Assembly (NCBI GenBank): GCA_029931535.1
Contig: JAQPZY010001695.1
Location: 5,583,001 to 5,647,000, forward strand
Length of the DNA stretch: 64,000 nucleotides
From: Margaritifera margaritifera
Lineage: Eukaryota > Mollusca > Bivalvia > Unionida > Margaritiferidae
Direction of reading: 5' to 3'
Position numbers and translations under genes: made by a program. The stretch's first letter is position 1. Each line of letters begins with the position of its first letter. Shown one piece after another: positions 12,239 through 25,900 of the stretch. Below the pieces are notes generated by a model that was not told the DNA's origin, made no database searches, and was given only the letters and a program-made list of their open reading frames with translations.

Positions 12239-13927
12239 TTCTGCCGCGCTTGTTGACGAGAAACAAAGTGTTCTGCTGTTGTCGTTACTTTTGTTGCTGA
12301 GATTTTTAAAATTCACATTTTCAATAAGAGGTCGGAAAAACACACCCGTATTTGAACCCATGGACTTGGACAACTTGGCTATGGGTACTAACACTTCATA
12401 GAGTAAATTAGCTACATTGTTAACGTGGCGATATGTACTGCACATAGTGTGTACAGTTTATATAGTCTATCTGACGGACGCCCATCAAAGGGTAATATGT
12501 GTTCATTCTACACAGACTCTCAATGATTTCAGGAGAAGGAAATCCAGACAGACAGACGAATACACAGACGGACGGATGACTGGGTGAACAAACAAATGTA
12601 TTTGCATTCAGAAAGTAGTCTGTTCGACATATGTATGGACAAAGACAAACGCATGTAGAGACAACTACATAACCTGACATACATCAATCGCAGCAAATAT
12701 AACTTGTCCGCCAACGGAAAAACGAATATAATACAGTGATATCCATATTGGAAAACTTTAATTAGTTGGATTAATCCACCGTATACTTCAGATGGGGTTG
12801 GAATGGATACATTTTACATGGATCCCACCACTGCCAAAGTATATCTACGTCAGTTGCTGGACTACGAATTGGAGACGAGTTATACAATCAAGCTCCAAGT
12901 CTCTGATAAAGGCTTCCCGATACAAAGGACGTCAACAACGATTCTGAATATCAACGTCAAAGACATCAATGATAATTCGCCGGTAAGAGTTTATCAACTG
13001 TTTTTATGATGATATTCAAGCGATATTTCCCACACACGAAGAACATTCCTACCTAAATTTTCTTATATCTGAAAGCTTTTACATGGTAATTTCTTCTTTA
13101 TTACTGTCATTTATATGTAAGTATGTATGAATACACGTTGGTAGGTGAATCTATCGATCAATATGTTGTTTGTTTTTCTTTTGTCTCTCTTAAAACACAG
13201 ATAATTATGTACATTCTTTCGTAAGTATATACATACATACCTACATACATTTTACCAGTGTAATCGAACAGCTGTTTCTTTGCGTCATTATTAGAAATGC
13301 GATGACACCTACCTAACGGAAACTATCCAGGAGACAAAGCGTCAAGATACCGTCATAAAATACCTGAAGTGTACGGACGCCGACTCCGGGAATAACGGAA
13401 AGTTAAGCTATGACATTCTCCAAGGTAAGGAAATTAGCAAATCTTAAAGTGAAATAAACGGAATAGATCAGAGTGTAATAGAATAAACGAGAAGAGACGC
13501 CTAAAAGATAGATATAGAAGATGTCAAATTGGAGGAAATAATTTGTAATAAAAGAATAAATAAATAAATAATTTAATTAATTAATTATTGAAAGAATTAT
13601 AGCGTTACATATATACATACATGCATATATACATGGATAGATAGACAGATAGATAGAGATACATATATACATTGTATGTATGTATGTATGTATGTATGTA
13701 TGTATGTATGTATGTATGTATGTATGTATGTATGTATGTATGTATGTATGTATGTATGTATGTATGTATGTATGTATGTATGTATGTATGTATGTATGTA
13801 GGGGGTTTAACGGCACATCAGTACAATTCTTGCTATGTAGTGCTTATTGATTTTAGGTGTCCCAAAAAGGCACGCGAAACATTGATAAAGGCAAAAAAAA
13901 GAATAAAATTTTTAAAATACAAAGTCA

Positions 13928-13972
<45 letters not shown>

Positions 13973-16900
13973 ACTCTAAAAGTCCAAGACATTCTAAACT
14001 GGAAATTCATCAAAGGGCAAAAAGGTTTCCTCCATTAGTCACATCTAACGACACGCCGGAGGACACATCGGACCTATTCTACATCCGCGACCCCGCGGTG
14101 GTGGGTGGGTGGGTGATAGATAGATAGACAGATAGGTAGGTAGGTAGGTAGGTAGGTAGGTAGGTAGGTAGGATGGTGAGTAGGCAGGTATGTAAATAGA
14201 TGGTTGCATAGGCGGGTCGGCGTAATAAATATGTCCATTCTCCCCTACAGGTGACTATACAAAATTCAACATTCAGGCCGGCTATGTGTTGCTCAGGAGG
14301 GAAATTGATGCTGACACGGAGCCCCACGTTTGGCCTCTAAGAATCCACGTATCGGATAAAGGGGATCCGAGGAATTCCATTATCGTGGATCTTATCGTTT
14401 ACGTCGAGGGCGTAGATGATAACGCTCCGGTCTGGGTGTCATCATTACAAGGGGGCAACCACTCCACACGTACGTATATGTTTGCATCATTTAGTTAGGA
14501 AAATATCAGCTAGCATGAGATAGACTGAACAAAAGTTAAATGGATATACTTTTTGAATTGTAATGATAGTCATAATAGCAATTATCTTTATTTTATACAC
14601 ACTCTACTGATTTACCATATCAACGAACTTTTAGACGTTTAGATAATGCACGCACGACCAGTATACCCTCGCTAAATCGATTCTCACGTTTCTGCAATAA
14701 GCACGTGCAAATGGTACCTGTACCTGCATTCAACGTGGCAGGGACATCCAAAATAGCTGTGGCATGTACCTTGGAGTGCATCCTTCTAGAATATTCTTGA
14801 CTCGGTACTCATTCCTAACAGACTCGCAGTACATCTGATCATCCACAACCACGCCACGTGTAACGACAGCTTTTGTGGATCTTCGTATATGGTCGCTGCA
14901 ATTACATAACCGTCAGCGTACAGTAATTTTCAACCAATCACATAGTCTTTAGAGTCTCCGTGACTACAGACTGTCAAAAAATATATTTATTGCTAACTGG
15001 GAGTATAGTATGAGGAAAGTTGTTACTTAACCCGTTGTAAAATGAAGATTGTCTCCCCTATCCCACTCTTTGGTTTTGTTTTCAAATATAATGATTTCAT
15101 GCTTATTGCATGGCTTGACTGCTATGCCAAAGTTTTTTTTACAAAAAGTATAGAAACGATAATCGGTAAGGATGGTGAACTTTTGTAAAGACCTAATTAG
15201 AAATTTAATTGATACATTTAAATATAAACTAAATTAATGGTGTCGTCATTCTTATCCAGGTCAAATGATTTGAAATTTGAACATCTTTGACCCGTAGTTT
15301 CGGTAAAATTTGGCCTGTAAATAAGGTCCTTTAACTGATTATATGTAAACATATTTTGAAAAGTTGAAAAACCTACAGTCAAATTCATCTCGTTCAATAC
15401 CGTTAAAGCTCGGTTGGTTAGTTGGTTGGTTGTGTGGGTTTAACGCCATTTTTCAGTACATGACAGGCTATGCATGGCGGCCAGTATATTTTGTGGAGGA
15501 AGGCGACGGGAGGATCCCGATAAGAACCACCGACCCAGTGGAAGCTACTGAGAAGTTTTCTCACATACCCACGTTATCCGAGCCGAGACTCGAACCCACG
15601 CGGACGGAGGCCAGATGTCAGTGATTTGTAAAGGCGAGCGCCGTAGACCACTCGATCACATTGGACCCCTTTAAAGCTCGAGTTTATATCAGTTCGCAGA
15701 ATTGGAATAAATTTTCCTCACAAGGAATACCTGAATTGATATGTTTCACTGTTTGCACATCATTTTGGAAACAAAATGCCAAAATTAGCAAAATTTCATT
15801 GCATTACGTTCGTTTCAGACATGATCCGAAGCTTTGCTTATGCTCCAATCTTTTCCTGCGTCCTCCCCCCCCCCCCGCCCCCGCCCCCCCCCCCGCCCCC
15901 CCCCGCCCTAGCCCTACCTGCACTACTACCAATGCAAATTGTGAATAATTGGTCTAGCATCCGAAACACCTCTTGCTTGTCTGTGCTAAACTTAGATCAA
16001 TGAAAGTTTTGTTTCAAATTCATTTGCTGTAAGGCGTTGAGCATGGGGTTGGCTTGAAGAGAAATAAACGAACAGAACAGACAACTACAGGCAACTACAG
16101 ACGACTCAACAAATCAATCAAGAAACAGACATCAGCTTGACTACAAATTTGTAATTGTAAAGTTACGTTGATTGATACGCATACAATTATGATCAGCTAA
16201 ACTTCTCTCTCCCTGTTTCCCTCCCCCCCCCCCCCCCAATATATAACGGACAGTGATGGACCATTTAAAAATGTTACATAGTATTTCTTATATAGTTACT
16301 GAGATTTTTTTCTACTGCTGAGTTGAACACTTTCTAGATCATTTTCTCATCTCTCTTTATACCGTAGAGAATCAAGTGTTAGATCAGTTAAAATTGTATT
16401 GGCTGCTATGTTGATTCTTCTCTCCCTTGTAATGCAGTTTTCATGTAAAGCAAGTCTATTTCTGTATTTATAATTTACCGATTGCACAATTGATTCCTGA
16501 GTATTTGTATTTGTATTGCAAACAAATGTTTTCCAGTCTGTAATATTAGTTTCCACTTTGTGCCATTTCAAAGGTGTTTGCAAGTACTATCCTAACTCTG
16601 AAATCCAGAGGAAGAACAAAAGGATACAGTAAAGAATGGTTCGTTAGTATCTGAAAGTCCAATATTATTCTAGACTTCTTTCCATACACCACAAACTGTA
16701 TATTCGGTACCAGTATTTACTGCATTACCTGCCCCTGATCTAAACTTTAGCAATTTTTCATTCATGATGCCCTGTTCGATTTATTTGACCTAACCGAAAG
16801 AGATAACCACATAATCTTTGTATTTCATCGAAATGTTATAGTTATTCAACTTGAAAAGATCGTTGCTTCCGTATGATATGGCGATGTCTTTCACTTCAAT

Positions 16901-19900
16901 CAATACCATTTGGTCACTCCTTATTAATACGAAAATGGTTAAGCAATATGCATCGCTGCATTAATTTTGGCTTTCTCTTCAAACTTTTTTTGTATTCATC
17001 AATTTCCTCTTTCAATGTTCTAACTGTATCAAACAACGCAATATTATTTACAATCACTTCTGTGTTTGTGTTTTGAATGTCTCCATGATTTTGCTTATTT
17101 TGGTTTTAGCTGAATCAATGCTACCACGGAATGCAAGTCATTATTATCTACTTCAGTATCGAATGCACTTGTCTCTGTTGTCATTGTCACTCTGTACAAT
17201 AGCTATTAATTTGCTATGTTTTTCTCTCCATGTTTTGATATCTTTGAAACTGGTATCCTACAATCCCATCCGTATTTGACCATCAACTCGTTTTTGGATT
17301 TCTATCAGCTGCATCATATTTTTCTATTGGATCTTCTAGATTGGTAATACGATCATCGCTGAGGTATAACTCACTACCAATTGTTTGACCTAGTGGGATT
17401 TATTTTTCATCTTTTTTTTGTCTCAATAATTAAAGGAAAAATGTCACCAGGACCTGTTATGTTTATGGAGATAAAGCCTGCACCTCAGCGGCTCTCCATC
17501 ACAGCTATTTACTTTACACAGAAAACATACGTTACAGCCACATCGTGAAAGTCTATCCCTTTTCCATCTTCATCATTATGCTGACAATAAATCAGTTAAT
17601 TGTACCCCTTTATAATTGCTTGTAATGACCATTAACATTATATAAAGCAAAGTCTCCGTGATCAACATTTTTAATGGGCAATGGCTCTAGCAAACACGAA
17701 TAATGACCACTAAAATAATTTTTGGTGTGGTTGATTTGATCGAGGAAAATTCTAAATATTTGGGTTTCAGACATCCACAAAATGTATCGGATTCAGCAGT
17801 TGCCTATTTTGTTTGCTAGCTTTCAAATCCTAACAATTTTCAGTTGTAGTTGCTTATGTACACCTTGTAATTGCTACTCTGATTGATTTTAACTTTTGTG
17901 TTATGTTTCAAACAATCAACATATATAGTTTAATTTTTGTCACCACTTGCAGTCATTTCCTCTTTGACTTTATTCTTGCATTTATCGAATCTGTAATAAC
18001 CATCAGGAATGAAATCAATCCTCTTTGACTTTATTCTTTCACATATCGAGGCTGTAATAACCATCAGGAATGAAATCAATCCTCTTTGACTTTATTCTTT
18101 CATATATCGAGGCTGTAATAACCATCAGGAATTAAATCAATCCTCTTTGACTTTATTCTTTCACATATCGAGGCTGTAATAACCATCAGGAATGAAATCA
18201 ATCCTCTTTGACTTTATTCTTTCACATATCGAGGCTGTAATAACCATCAGGAATTTTATCAATCCTCGTTTCATTCTCGTCGTTTACTAATATAAATATA
18301 TTGTTTTTTAGTTCATCGGAAATATTGTAATATTCAACAAAATTTATTCTCTGCAACATAACAGATAGCTTACCGTTGTTATCGACTAAATTAGTAAAAT
18401 AGATGTCTTTCTGAGAGAGTGAGTCTAGTGTATTATAACTCTTTATATGTATATGAGAAATCAGCGCGACCAAAATCTAAACATTCAAGCATTACAGTTT
18501 TTCTATTCAACTTTGTTCCTGATTTCCTGTAGGGTTCTCTAGTAGTATCTCTTTCTGTTTCCTCTATGTTCACCTTAAGTGAGTCTCTGACATCTTTGAT
18601 ATATGTGTTGTTTATTTTTCTGATTGCATTTTTGTATCTCATTATATCTGTCGTAATAACTCCTCGCGGTTGATTACTTTGTCACTGATCACTTGCTTAT
18701 CAACTCGTCAATATTGTTCAGCTTGCAGATGTTACTATTTCGTCAGGCTTTAAATATAAATCACTTATTCCCATATGACTTTTCAACATAATCTACGAGT
18801 TTTGTAAGCCAAAGGAAAAATTATGTCTGTAACTATTCCCGCTAAACCCAATTCAGCTGCAGAAACCACTATACCAGCTAAAACTGTGTCCGTCCCTGCC
18901 TCCATCCAGTTCATATCTTTGTATACTACTTGATATTTCTTTCTAAGACCTCTATATTGTTTGATCTCTATGATCAAATCATTTTTAATCTCATTGATAT
19001 TTTGCAGTCTAAAACTGAGACTATCATTGTTGTAACGAAGTGGCAAGTCTTGTTGCGGAGCAACAACGTCTATAGGCAGTGCAGGGTATAATGATGGCCC
19101 ACTTGGTACTTTTTAAATCATTTAAACAACAATAAAAGATATGCTATCTATACGAAAAGGACAGCGTGGACTTTGTCGTGGGTTTTACTGACTTTGTAGG
19201 AGTTGAACCGTGCTATGCACGTGTGCTTTGCACACCATGTACAGGATCTTATCTCTCCTAGACACCTCGATGAAGGCGATGCCCCATTACCAGTTAGGTT
19301 GTAATGTAATGTTGTATTTTTCAAATTCTCCTTCAGAGATGCTACAAAAATTTTCTTTGGCTTACATATAAAAAAAGAAATGAAGTCTTTTGGACCATTA
19401 GTAGTCATTTCGCTTTGCAGATTCTACACTATTTATTGAGCAACATTTTTCTTGTCAGCAAAAGTCAATTTGCTATCAGATAGTCAGTTGTGAACTGCCT
19501 AAAAGAAACTGCAATGATTAGCTGTACAACTTTTTCAATATCTGTGGCTGATGGTGGTCTAGTTGTTAACGTGAATAGCCTTTTCAAAAGATGATGTAGG
19601 TAACAGTAAGAAAAAGCCTAAGATTGCAAAGTAAATCGTGTTGATAAGACGTTTTGTTTCAGTCGACATTTGTCCTTGGGTAAAAGATTTTCTATTTATT
19701 AGCTAAGAAGTTACAGTATCTATGATATGGGGTTTTAAGACACGAACATGATTCGATTTTGTTCTTGTGCTTTGCATAATTGTCCACGTTAAATCTAGCA
19801 TCTTTTATAATTGGTACGTTATTTGCTTGTGTGCCTAAGGCACAATGTTGAAGACTGTAAAGAAATAACTTTACTACTTGACAAATGAACGAGATACCCA

Positions 19901-22900
19901 AAACAAGAACATTACTTCGTATCAAATAATAGATTGTGCCGCTTTAACTTGTATTTTTTCACATATTGTACTTGCTTTAAAACTTGTATTTCTTTCACAC
20001 AGTGTACTTGTTTTAAAACTTGTATTTCTTTCACATAGTGTACTTGCAGTAAGACTTGTATTTCTTTCACAAAGTGTACTTGCAGTAAAACTTGTATTTC
20101 TTTCACATCTTGCGTACTTGTTCTAAAACTTGTATTTCTTTCACATCTTGTGTACTTGTTTTAAAACTTGTATTTCTTTCACATCTTGAGTACTTGTTTT
20201 AAAACTTGTATTTCTTTCACATCTTGTGTACTTGCAGTAAAACTTGCATTTCTTTCACATCTTGAGTACTTGCAGTAAAACTTGTATTTCTTTCACACAG
20301 TGTACTTGCAGTAGAACTTGTATTTCTTTCACACAGTGTACTTGCAGTAAAACTTGTGTTTCTTTCACGTAGTGTACTTGTTTTAAAACTTGTATTTCTT
20401 TCACATCTTGTGTACTTGCAGCATCTTCTGATGATTAGACTCTTCTTGTTCTTATTTAAACGTTCGGCTTTAACTTTTTGAATTCCTGTGAACATCTTCC
20501 ATGTTGTCTTCCAACATCGATTCTACGTGGATATTTGCGATTTTGTGTAGTAACTTTCTATGGCGATTTGTCAACTTTGTTGTTTTTTTTCATTTTGTAT
20601 TCGAGGTCTTTCATTTATTTTAGAAGGTACTTTATAAATTAGGTGCACACAACAAGTTAATAAATGGTATGACGAAAACAAAGAGCATAAGAAAAAATAC
20701 GACTAGGAATGTAAAAGACAAATATAGCACAATGCTGAAAATTGTAGATTATTTCAAGCAACAAGAATACAAATTTTATATGCATAAAGAGACAATATTT
20801 AATCAGATATGACCTTGAAACTGCTCGGTGCACTATGAATTGTTTTTATAGTAGATGGCAACAAGATACAAAATGTGAAGGTGTCAGCGATGATGACTTT
20901 CATATTGATCACGTTATTTCATGTCCATAATTTTACCTATCTTATCTTGAAGAACAAGAAAACGGGTCAATTGAATAAATGCTAGATAAATGATAGCCAG
21001 GAAAAACGTATTCAAGAATGGTAAAATACCTTCCAGCAAAATGACAGAAGCATACAATGAAAAAGTGGAATCATACAAGATTGCTAACTTTATCATTGAA
21101 GAGATTTTGAACAGTTTTGTTTAATGTATTTGCCCTGTAAGACTTCATTACACGATAAACAGCTACTCCTTTAATGACGGCTATTGTATCAATTATGATT
21201 AAAGGCACAAATGCATCAACATAAAAGCAACCAGTACACATTTTTTGTCAAGAAATATTTCAGTATTTTCAGATCCGTTATTTTCTGTTGGCCTTTGAAA
21301 CAACACTGTTTTGATGTTATTAAACTAGTACCCATTCCAGACAGAGGCAAACATAGCTTAAATGACAAAAATTCAGTGAACTATCTAATTCCTTTTCGTG
21401 TCAAGTACTCATCGTTAAGTTCATTTTGTAAACTGTCTACAATCTCGATTGGAAGAAATCTGCTAATGATTGATGTTGCACAATAATTTATGACATCTGA
21501 CAATGATTTTGGAAATTTAGCAGCTCTATCATTTAAAAATATTTCATACTTCTTCTTGATTTGTTTCTCTCCCGTCTTTTCCAACCTTTTTCAGTCACGT
21601 TTTTACTGAAAATCTCTTTATATGTTCCATTTACAATAGCTATGTGCAACTTCTCAGTGTACTCTTGAATTTCTGAAGAAACGGAATAATTGCTATTTTT
21701 TTCTTCGATAAATTACAAATTTTGTTTAAGTTGTGCCGTGCTATGCACGTGTGTTTTGCACACTATGTTCATTTTTGTTTCGAAAAGTTAAATAAATGAT
21801 ACGAGGTAAACGTCCTATTGGAGAATGACTTAAACTGTTATTCAGATAAAAGGTTTTGTAATTGCTCCTATAGGCACTGAATAGTTATGACAATATCAAC
21901 ATTTGCTCTACCTATTGCAAACACTGTGAGAGGTGCTACAGCTGATGGTGGAAGAGGCGCTGCTCCATCAGAAGGCCGAGATGATTCGTCCATTAACAAA
22001 ATAAAAAAGCCTTAATAAATATTGCTAATTATTTGTTTGGGTTAGACAAAAACGAAGCAGCAGCATTGCTTGGAATTATTCGGGGTGTGATGAGTTGGGT
22101 TTCTTGTAGTACTGGAGAGATAACTATTGTACTTATTTGGGTATTAGTGGTTTTTTTATAGCATTTTATTTTTTCGGAGGTGTAATTAAAGCATCTATCA
22201 GAATAAGAGATTTCATTACGTATTTGAAGAAAAAAAAATAGCAGCTCCTGCAACCGTAAGTATCATTATAAATGATTGTTTGTTTTTTGAATGTCGATTG
22301 TTTTGGGCGTGTAAAAATCTTCACGTGTCTTTTGAACGTCAGAGAATCGGATATAATTGGCATACGTAAGAGCAGAAATATCGTCATAATAATTCGTCTT
22401 CCCACTACATCATTTTTACCCACTTTGGTTTCTATTTTGTCTTGTACAATTTTTTGTCGTACTGTCGCAGATTGTTTACCAGCCTCAGGAATACAGTTCT
22501 TTGTTAACCATCCTCAGGAATATCGTTCTTTCTTTACCAGTCTCAGGAATATCGTTCTTTGTTTACCAGCCTCAGGAATACCGTTCTTTGTTTCGTCATG
22601 GCAGGATTTAATCCCAGTTTAAACAAGCCACTTGAGTTCTGTTGTTGTATCCGACGATACTACCCATTTTCATAACCGTGACATTCAGTAACAGAAAGAT
22701 ATCGCCACCACCAACATTATAATATTTTCACTTTTTAATCCGTTATGTATTGTTGAATTTTTACCATAATATTTTCATCCTTGTCATAAACTCACTCTCC
22801 TAAAATTAATAGCTACATAAACTTTTTAACAGTGTCTCATACTGTCGAAACAGACTGTGTAATAGATGTTCTATTTTGTACCTGTGCACCTAAATATAAA

Positions 22901-25900
22901 TCATATACGATTTCATTCTTTCATTCAATCTAAATATAGGGGATAGGGGATCCATTAATTGGTTGCTATCTTACAGAAAGAAATATGTCCTGCCAGGAGT
23001 TTCATCTTTGGCTGTCATATAATTCATTTCAGTGAGTTTCACCTGTCAGTGTTCTAGAATATTCAACAGCACCTGCTCCAAAGTTATATTTACGTTTGTT
23101 AGAATATAACACGACTCCAGGTGTAGGTTCCTCAAAAGTTTATTAAAGGGTTATGTTTTTCTGGCCTATTATCGATCATGTAATTCTTTTTGTCCTATGA
23201 TGTAGGTCCAGTCAGGCTGTGGTGGAATTTAAAAATTGTTACATATCAAATTAAATTGTTTCACGTCTATGCTATTGTTACTTGATTCAAATATATCGCC
23301 ATCATGTAAAGGCATTTTACATTCAGATAGTAGTATTCGCATCTGGAAATTAATAGTACATTTGTATATCGATGTGACTAATGCTGGTTCATTTTTGTCT
23401 ATCAATTGCATAAACGATACCCACAATCAGATTTTGACATTGACACGGATCAGTTAAGTTGATTCTGCCACAATTTCATATGCATGTCACACTGAGATTT
23501 TGTATTTTTTCAAAGAGTTACTATTATCAAATTCGAATGTCAAGTTATCAAAAAATCTTTAACGGCTTGTATGTGAAAATTAAGTTTCTATATGGTAAAT
23601 TTTTATCTCGTTAAATGTGCATGATGTTTAACTTGGTTAAGGTTAGTGAACTAATTTATTGTGCTAAACTGAATCGCGGGGAAAGGGTAAGATGCTGTAC
23701 TTGTTAGTTTGGGGAATCTTAAGTTTATTTAGCTATTTAAAGCCTTAACTTTTGCTAACCCATTATTTAAGTTTAAATTTTTTATATGAAATTAGCGTGT
23801 CTTGTGCAAATACATGGAGCCTCTGTTTACTCTTTTTCCACATTCACGTGCAATTCTTTGTTGGCATTTCACTTGAATTTAGTTATTTTTTTCTACTGTA
23901 ATACCAGCATACTCTCATTTCTTTTACACAACCTTTACATCTGTGGTAGTTTGTATTTCCTTTATCCATTCACTCTGCCATTTTTTTGTCTTTGTTGCAT
24001 TTGTAACATTTTGCATTTATTTTTGTACTTTAATATCAATTACTACTAGATTTTACATGAAAGTTCTGCAAAAAATCGCATCTTCAAAATTTGTATATCT
24101 GCACAACGTTAAAAATGTACGGATTTTTTGCTTCATCCATATGAGGTAAAATTTCCTCCTATATCAACTGATTTTGTTAATTTTGTGGTAATTCTTTGAG
24201 ACTGAAGGTTTTAAGGACGCGTAATAATTGTACATTTTTTATGTACTTTTCCCTTTAGTTTTTGTGAGCAATACAAATTCACATGCCGTGCATGTTCAGC
24301 TCCTTCATGTTCTAAAGTGCTGATTGTTTTACATCTGTCACATTCTACTTGTTATCTTTAAAAAATTTACAGTTTTTATTTTTATACTCCTTGATATTGC
24401 TATTTATATATTGTGCTTCCTCATTTATTTTAATGGTACAATGTTTTCAGCTGCTTCCAACTATTAAATTATTAATCAGATCCTATCCTTTTCACAAGTA
24501 CATACTTTTCACTGTTCATCCGGTTTGTATTTAAAATCTTTTCAACTTTTATACATGTTATCTTGTCATATATAGGTAACTCTTGTTAACAAAACACGCT
24601 CTCTAGATCCTCGCCCTTTAAGTATTCCAGTTGTAATCTACCGGATGACCTAAAATTACTTGCCGATTTTTAATATTTCCTCGATAATTTTGGAAGATAG
24701 CCCTTAACAAATAATGTTTTGGGTTTTAAAATTCTGTTTCACAAATTTGGAATTTAGTTCCAAATGTATTAGTTGTCAATAACCGAATAAATTGATTCGT
24801 ACTCATAATCTGTTTTCTTCCCTTCTTGCTTCTACCGAATCATGTCTATTGATGTGTGATGAGTATTACTGTATCTCTTAATTATCTTTGATAAATCGTC
24901 AGCCCCTTGTCTGATGTCATTTTGAGCGAAATACTACCACATTCTAGTCTTTGAAGTTGTGCCAATTACCTTTTTTGTTGTAAAAATTGTTTCCCTCATC
25001 AAACTCTATATTTTCAGACTTTTGCTCTTGAAGATTTATCTACAAGCATCGTGTATGTCATCTCCCTTTTGGGTTTTTCATCGCAAGAGTATTTCGAAAA
25101 ACTATCTATCACTGTCCAGATGTATTTGTAACCATAGCTGTATCGTTAATATTCTTGCATGTCACGTGACTATTATATATCCTTTGGCATGGAAATGTTT
25201 TTCTCGATAACTTGTATAATGTGTGGGTAGTTTGTTCGTTTACCCAATCATTCATTCAGCGTATTTTATTTTCCTTTTGTCTGATTAAATTTGTTCCAAA
25301 CAGTTGACTGATATTTATGTAAGCAACCGGAATCTCAGGATTGTAGTAAAGATTCTTAGATTCTGTTCTTTTTGTCAGTCCTTTAAAACGAAATAAAAAC
25401 AGACAGAGAATACTTTGTGCCTGATAAATTGTCTCCGGTGTTATCAGTGTTATCAACAAGCAACAGGACATCCATCTTCAACGGGTAATTTTATATTCAA
25501 CAATTTACAACGTTTCTTCAATCTTTTAAAACGTATGAATGATTTCAGATTTATGTCAAATTTGCCCATTCCTATGGTTGAATCTAAAACAGCAACTTTA
25601 TATACAGAGTCAGCATGTACTATGTTAAATCTAATTTTATTTTCCATAAATTTTCTCTATTTTTCTCGAATTGACCTTGTACATTTACTAGATCTTCAAA
25701 ATGTACTGTAAATTTATTTGAATTCAAATCTGTGCATTCACCCACATCAAATACGTTATTATTCCTGCTTCGTACTGCACTACTTTAACCATTTAGCTAT
25801 CAGGGATTATGCTGCCCATTTTCATTATGTTAAATAATGTAATCTTTAAATCTGCATCTGTTCTGAAACATGGCATGATATCTTTTTTTTTTCTTTTTCT

